Positions 27,160 through 30,413 of a stretch of 30,413 nt of DNA are shown here, piece after piece; positions within the stretch are counted from its first letter, which is position 1; every line of letters begins with the position of its first letter. The stretch spans positions 1-30,413 of the forward strand of contig CAICTM010001376.1 of the NCBI GenBank assembly GCA_903772945.1, read 5' to 3'. The DNA comes from Seminavis robusta. Taxonomy: Eukaryota > Bacillariophyta > Bacillariophyceae > Naviculales > Naviculaceae. The notes under the pieces were generated by a model. That model was not told the origin of the DNA and made no database searches. It saw only the letters and a program-made list of their open reading frames with translations. The position numbers and the translations under genes are program-made.

Positions 27160-30100
27160 TTACAGCTGAAATGAAGCTGTAGCAAGAAACAATAGGAGAG
27201 AGTCCCCAGCAACGTGCTGAGGTAGATTACCATCCCATGAGGAGCTTCCGAATGACTGCAAACTGTGGAGCTGGCAGACCCTTAGTGAAGATGTTGGCCC
27301 GTGTTCTAGAGTCGGAATGTACTTGGCCACGATGCCCTTCGACTCCCCGATATTCGACCTAAAGAAGTGGTACTTCAATGCCAAATACTTGTTGCGGGCT
27401 GACATCTTGGAACATTCACAAGAGACAGGCAACCTGGTTGTCTTCGAACAACTGTAGAGCGCACGAGACTGTCAGTAATTACGGGCATATGCAGTGTTGT
27501 TACCAATTTCCTTGAGCAGGGCTCGCATAGGAGGTGCAAAGCTGCCTCATCCAGCTGATGGGAGATTCTGGTGAGATTGGTTCAGCATATTCAGTGCTAC
27601 GCTCGTCGGAGTCTCGACAAGTCATTTATGTCAGCTCTGGCAGTTTAGCTGCAGACAAATGGCAGGGCTCCAAACATACGTCAACGACAAAACACGGCCT
27701 GCGGAGACGATTTTGACCTCTCTCGAGGATGCATGCTATCCCTAGAGATCTTAGTCCCGATCAGCCACTAATCAACATCCCCAACAACCCTGGCTCCGAT
27801 GTCTCATGCTTCTCTATCCCTAACATCCACACTCCATTGATAGCATCAAGCCTTGGCGCTATTAAACACCAAAATGCATATTAGTCCAGCTATATTGTGC
27901 ACCATCAATTTCTCCCGGATTTAGACTTCTTGTGTTTGATGGACCATATGAGTGAGCACATAGGGAAAGTGCAGATCCTCTTGTTTGGGTACTTCGCCTT
28001 AGAGCCTTTTTGGAATCCAAGTGGGCTGACTGATCCTGATGTAACGACTGTAAATGGTGCGTATGTCTCTGGGCGGAGTGTTGGAAGGTGCAATGGTTAA
28101 AGGCAGGCATCCCATCTGCAGCTGGATAGCTCCACTTTTCTTCAAATTGGGCCCCAAGTTTGTCAGATCCGAGAGGATCGGTGGCAGCAGGAGAAAGCTT
28201 AGAGGTGGCTTCAGACATGCCAGTTTATTCAATAACCTTGTTGATGGGCCCCTTTTGAGTCAATTCCACATTGTCTCCCTTTCTTTCAAAATTAATACCA
28301 AGAATCCAAAGATGTCTCCCTTGTCTTCCATAGTGAGATCATATCCAAGCTTCTGGAGCTGTCCAACATAGGACTAAATCAGATCATTGTCCGGATGAGC
28401 CTGATTTGGTCATCACAATAATTTAATACCATGAGTTGATGCTCCTTATGAATAAATAGACAGGGGTCTGCTTCTGAGGTTTCTAAACCAAGTTGGATCA
28501 TCCCATGACATAGATGCTCATAGATTAATTTGGGTGAATCGGTCTGCCCATAGATAGAGTTGTCAAGTTTCAAAACACAGTCCTGTCCTTCATATCTTTG
28601 GGTCGATAGTACTGAGGCAATTCCATTTACAATGGCTGATCGGCAGGCTGAGGACTCTGACAGAAAGCAAGAGTAAAAATCAACTTGTCTCGATTCCCAT
28701 CCATGTGCAGTTGCAAGAAGAAGACCGGCTCTAACAGTGGGCCCACCAACAAGTGGAGAATATGCGGTGCCTTCATAGGACTGAAGGTCACCTCTGCAGC
28801 ACCATCAAGATTTGAACTTGTTCAATTGGCCATCTTGTAACCTCTTGATTAGTTGTACCCATGTTCCGGAAACTGCCTTGAGGTGTGAAGGCATAGAAGA
28901 ACGCTGTAAGATGTGCCAAGTCCCTGTGCCTTCAAGGCTGGCAATTTCTTTGTCCATTGCTGCCCAGAAGTGGGCTGCATGTGGTCCCATCAGAGATTCC
29001 TTCAGAGATGGGAGATCAGGGTCACTGGAAGTTTTGGCCTTGAGAGCAGTGGCTTTGAGAATGGCCAGGATGGAACGATTCCTGCGTGTTGGTCAAGGGT
29101 GAATATCCAGTTACCTGAGCTTGCGGCATGTGCCCTGAAATTGGATTGATTCCAAAGGTCATAGTTAAAGCACAACTGAGCAGGAATGAAGGGCGTGCAT
29201 AAGTTTTCAGTTTTGGGGTCCTTGTTCAGAATCTCAGGCTTTTTGTTGTGAGCTGTCCTACTGGGATTCCGACGTGGGCAGCGACAGGGATTGCCTCGGT
29301 GGGAACATCTGTGGTGGAGTGCTGACGATGGGAGGTTCCCTTGTCCAAGACGAGGGCAATTGTTGGGTCTGAAGAATTGGCAGACGGTCTGGAATCTCCC
29401 TGTGTGAAACCTGGGGCTGTGCTGGAGACGGAGCTTGAAAATGTAGATCATCCCTTTTGTCTTTGCTCTGTTCATCCTGCCATAACTTTCTCCCTTGCCG
29501 AAGCTTCTGAAGATGAAATCGGTGTTGGTTGATTGTTGCCCTTTTCCTCTGGAGTAAACCACTCGTCTGCTAAGGGAGGTGGAGTGTCCTCATCAAGTAG
29601 GGTCTCGAAGCGTTGAAAGATGCACATGTTGGTCCATTCTGGAGGTGGTTTATCTTCTGAAGAGTAAACTGGTTTCAAACAATCATCATAGGACAAATGG
29701 TACTTGAGGCGAAATGTATCCGGTTGTAAGTTTTCGGATCAACCCAACATTTCTGAATGGACAGGTGAGGTGCCAACATATTGGCCTCTCCTGGACCTGG
29801 GCTGCCATTTTTGGAATCTTTCCTCCATCACTGGTAAGCCGAGGTTTCAAAACATAGGCAGGGCATCCCATGGATGGGCATTTCTGATGACTTGACCATC
29901 ACTGACATTTCTGGAAAATATCTCAATGGGAGCATTGCCAGTGACTGAATTCGGAGTTTGGTTGTAAAGGTGTGCTGCATTAGAGACTGCCAAGGGCCAA
30001 AGGGATTCATCATCAACTTCCGGCCATAGAAGTGCCGCATGGATCATCATAGTTCTAGATTTGGTTACTACAATTCTAATGGCTCCCTCAGAAACCCCAT

Positions 30101-30413
30101 TCTGCAATTTGGCACCGGTTGCAGAGTATCTGAATTGATTGATGGTGGTCCCTAAGCTGTTGGACATATGCTTGGCTTTTGTATGTGCCAGTGTCAGCAT
30201 GTGATCCATATCTGGTGACTGAGAGCGGGGCACGGAACTCCTGATGGATTCTCTCTTGCTACAACCAATCCGGAATTTTCGAATTCTCATGCTTCCGGCA
30301 TTGAGGTGCCTGACTCGATAGAAGTATCCGCCGGACAAGCCAATGTCCATATGGAATCCTTGAGCCTTGTCGAACAATCATTGCGTAGCAAACGTATGGG
30401 CTTGGGTTGATGC
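27160..30413 (-). pseudogene. decayed CoDi-like Copia retrotransposon pol, 5' part off the window
   Basis: Fragments in element order: integrase core (GAKLQNGVSEGAIRIVVTKSRTMMIHAALLWP at about 29990-30110, YNQTPNSVTGNAPIE), an integrase tail in another frame (GCPAYVLKPRL ... TTGYISPQ, 29686-29871), then YDDCLKPVYSSEDKPPPEW (29472-29696). Reverse transcriptase follows: HFWAAMDKEIASLEGTGTW ... SGTWVQLIKRL (28805-28990), VHGWESRQVDF-like sequence near 28690, YGQTDSPKLIYEHL and LNYCDDQI (28379-28573; the YCDD box replaces YVDD). RNase H has DPLGSDKLGAQFEEKWSYP (27862-28232) and NKYLALKYHFFRSNI (27160-27432). At least six frame changes, for example one lost G in WGCP near 29868, make it non-functional. 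Gag, protease and the start of integrase would lie beyond 30413. The element is older than the neighbouring Gypsy copy. Confidence 0.9.

Noticed and set aside
23010..30413. CRISPR array, tRNA or rRNA genes
   Set aside because: No regularly spaced repeats and no tRNA A/B-box or rRNA-like sequence recognised by eye; the repeats present are retroelement-derived.

Overview
The window looks like nuclear DNA of a diatom, most likely a pennate one. Supporting this are spliceosomal introns of about 86-104 bp with GTAAG/GTAGG donors, a CoDi-like (diatom-type) Copia retrotransposon, plant-style LRR proteins with the TM-LRR layout common in diatoms, a CHASE-type receptor nucleotidyl cyclase, and long gene-poor spacers full of AGCTAGCTAG and GGTACCGGTACC-like palindromes. 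Species cannot be decided from the sequence alone.

Layout. Positions 1-4.9 kb hold three single-exon genes: a small charged protein of unknown role (+), a PTAR1-type protein prenyltransferase alpha-repeat protein (+), and a TPR-like low-complexity protein (-). Positions 4.85-8.14 kb are a gene desert with no supportable gene. Positions 8.1-17.1 kb carry three minus-strand genes: an ABC-F ATPase whose reading frame is locally broken, a BBE-like FAD-linked oxidase with an N-myristoylation-type N-terminus, and a large LRR transmembrane protein in three exons with a probable 1-bp consensus gap in a poly-A run. Positions 17.1-19.2 kb are spacer with a duplicated block upstream of the cyclase. Positions 19.25-21.46 kb carry a receptor-type class III nucleotidyl cyclase (CHASE, TM, cyclase) in three exons.

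Positions 21.5-30.4 kb are repeat-rich: a G-rich tract, a train of four hairpins, a decayed Ty3/Gypsy pol (minus), a 1-kb non-coding block bounded by 28-bp direct repeats, and a decayed CoDi-like Copia pol (minus) that runs off the window end.

The genes do not form an obvious pathway. The LRR protein and the cyclase are both surface or receptor-type proteins, and the oxidase may be membrane-tethered, but a shared role is not shown. The most useful leads are the homologous ~250-310 bp block found just 3' of two unrelated genes (oxidase and LRR protein), the frame break in the ABC-F gene, the stop-free, multiple-of-three intron between the two catalytic aspartates of the cyclase, and the 28-bp-repeat-bounded block between the two retrotransposons.
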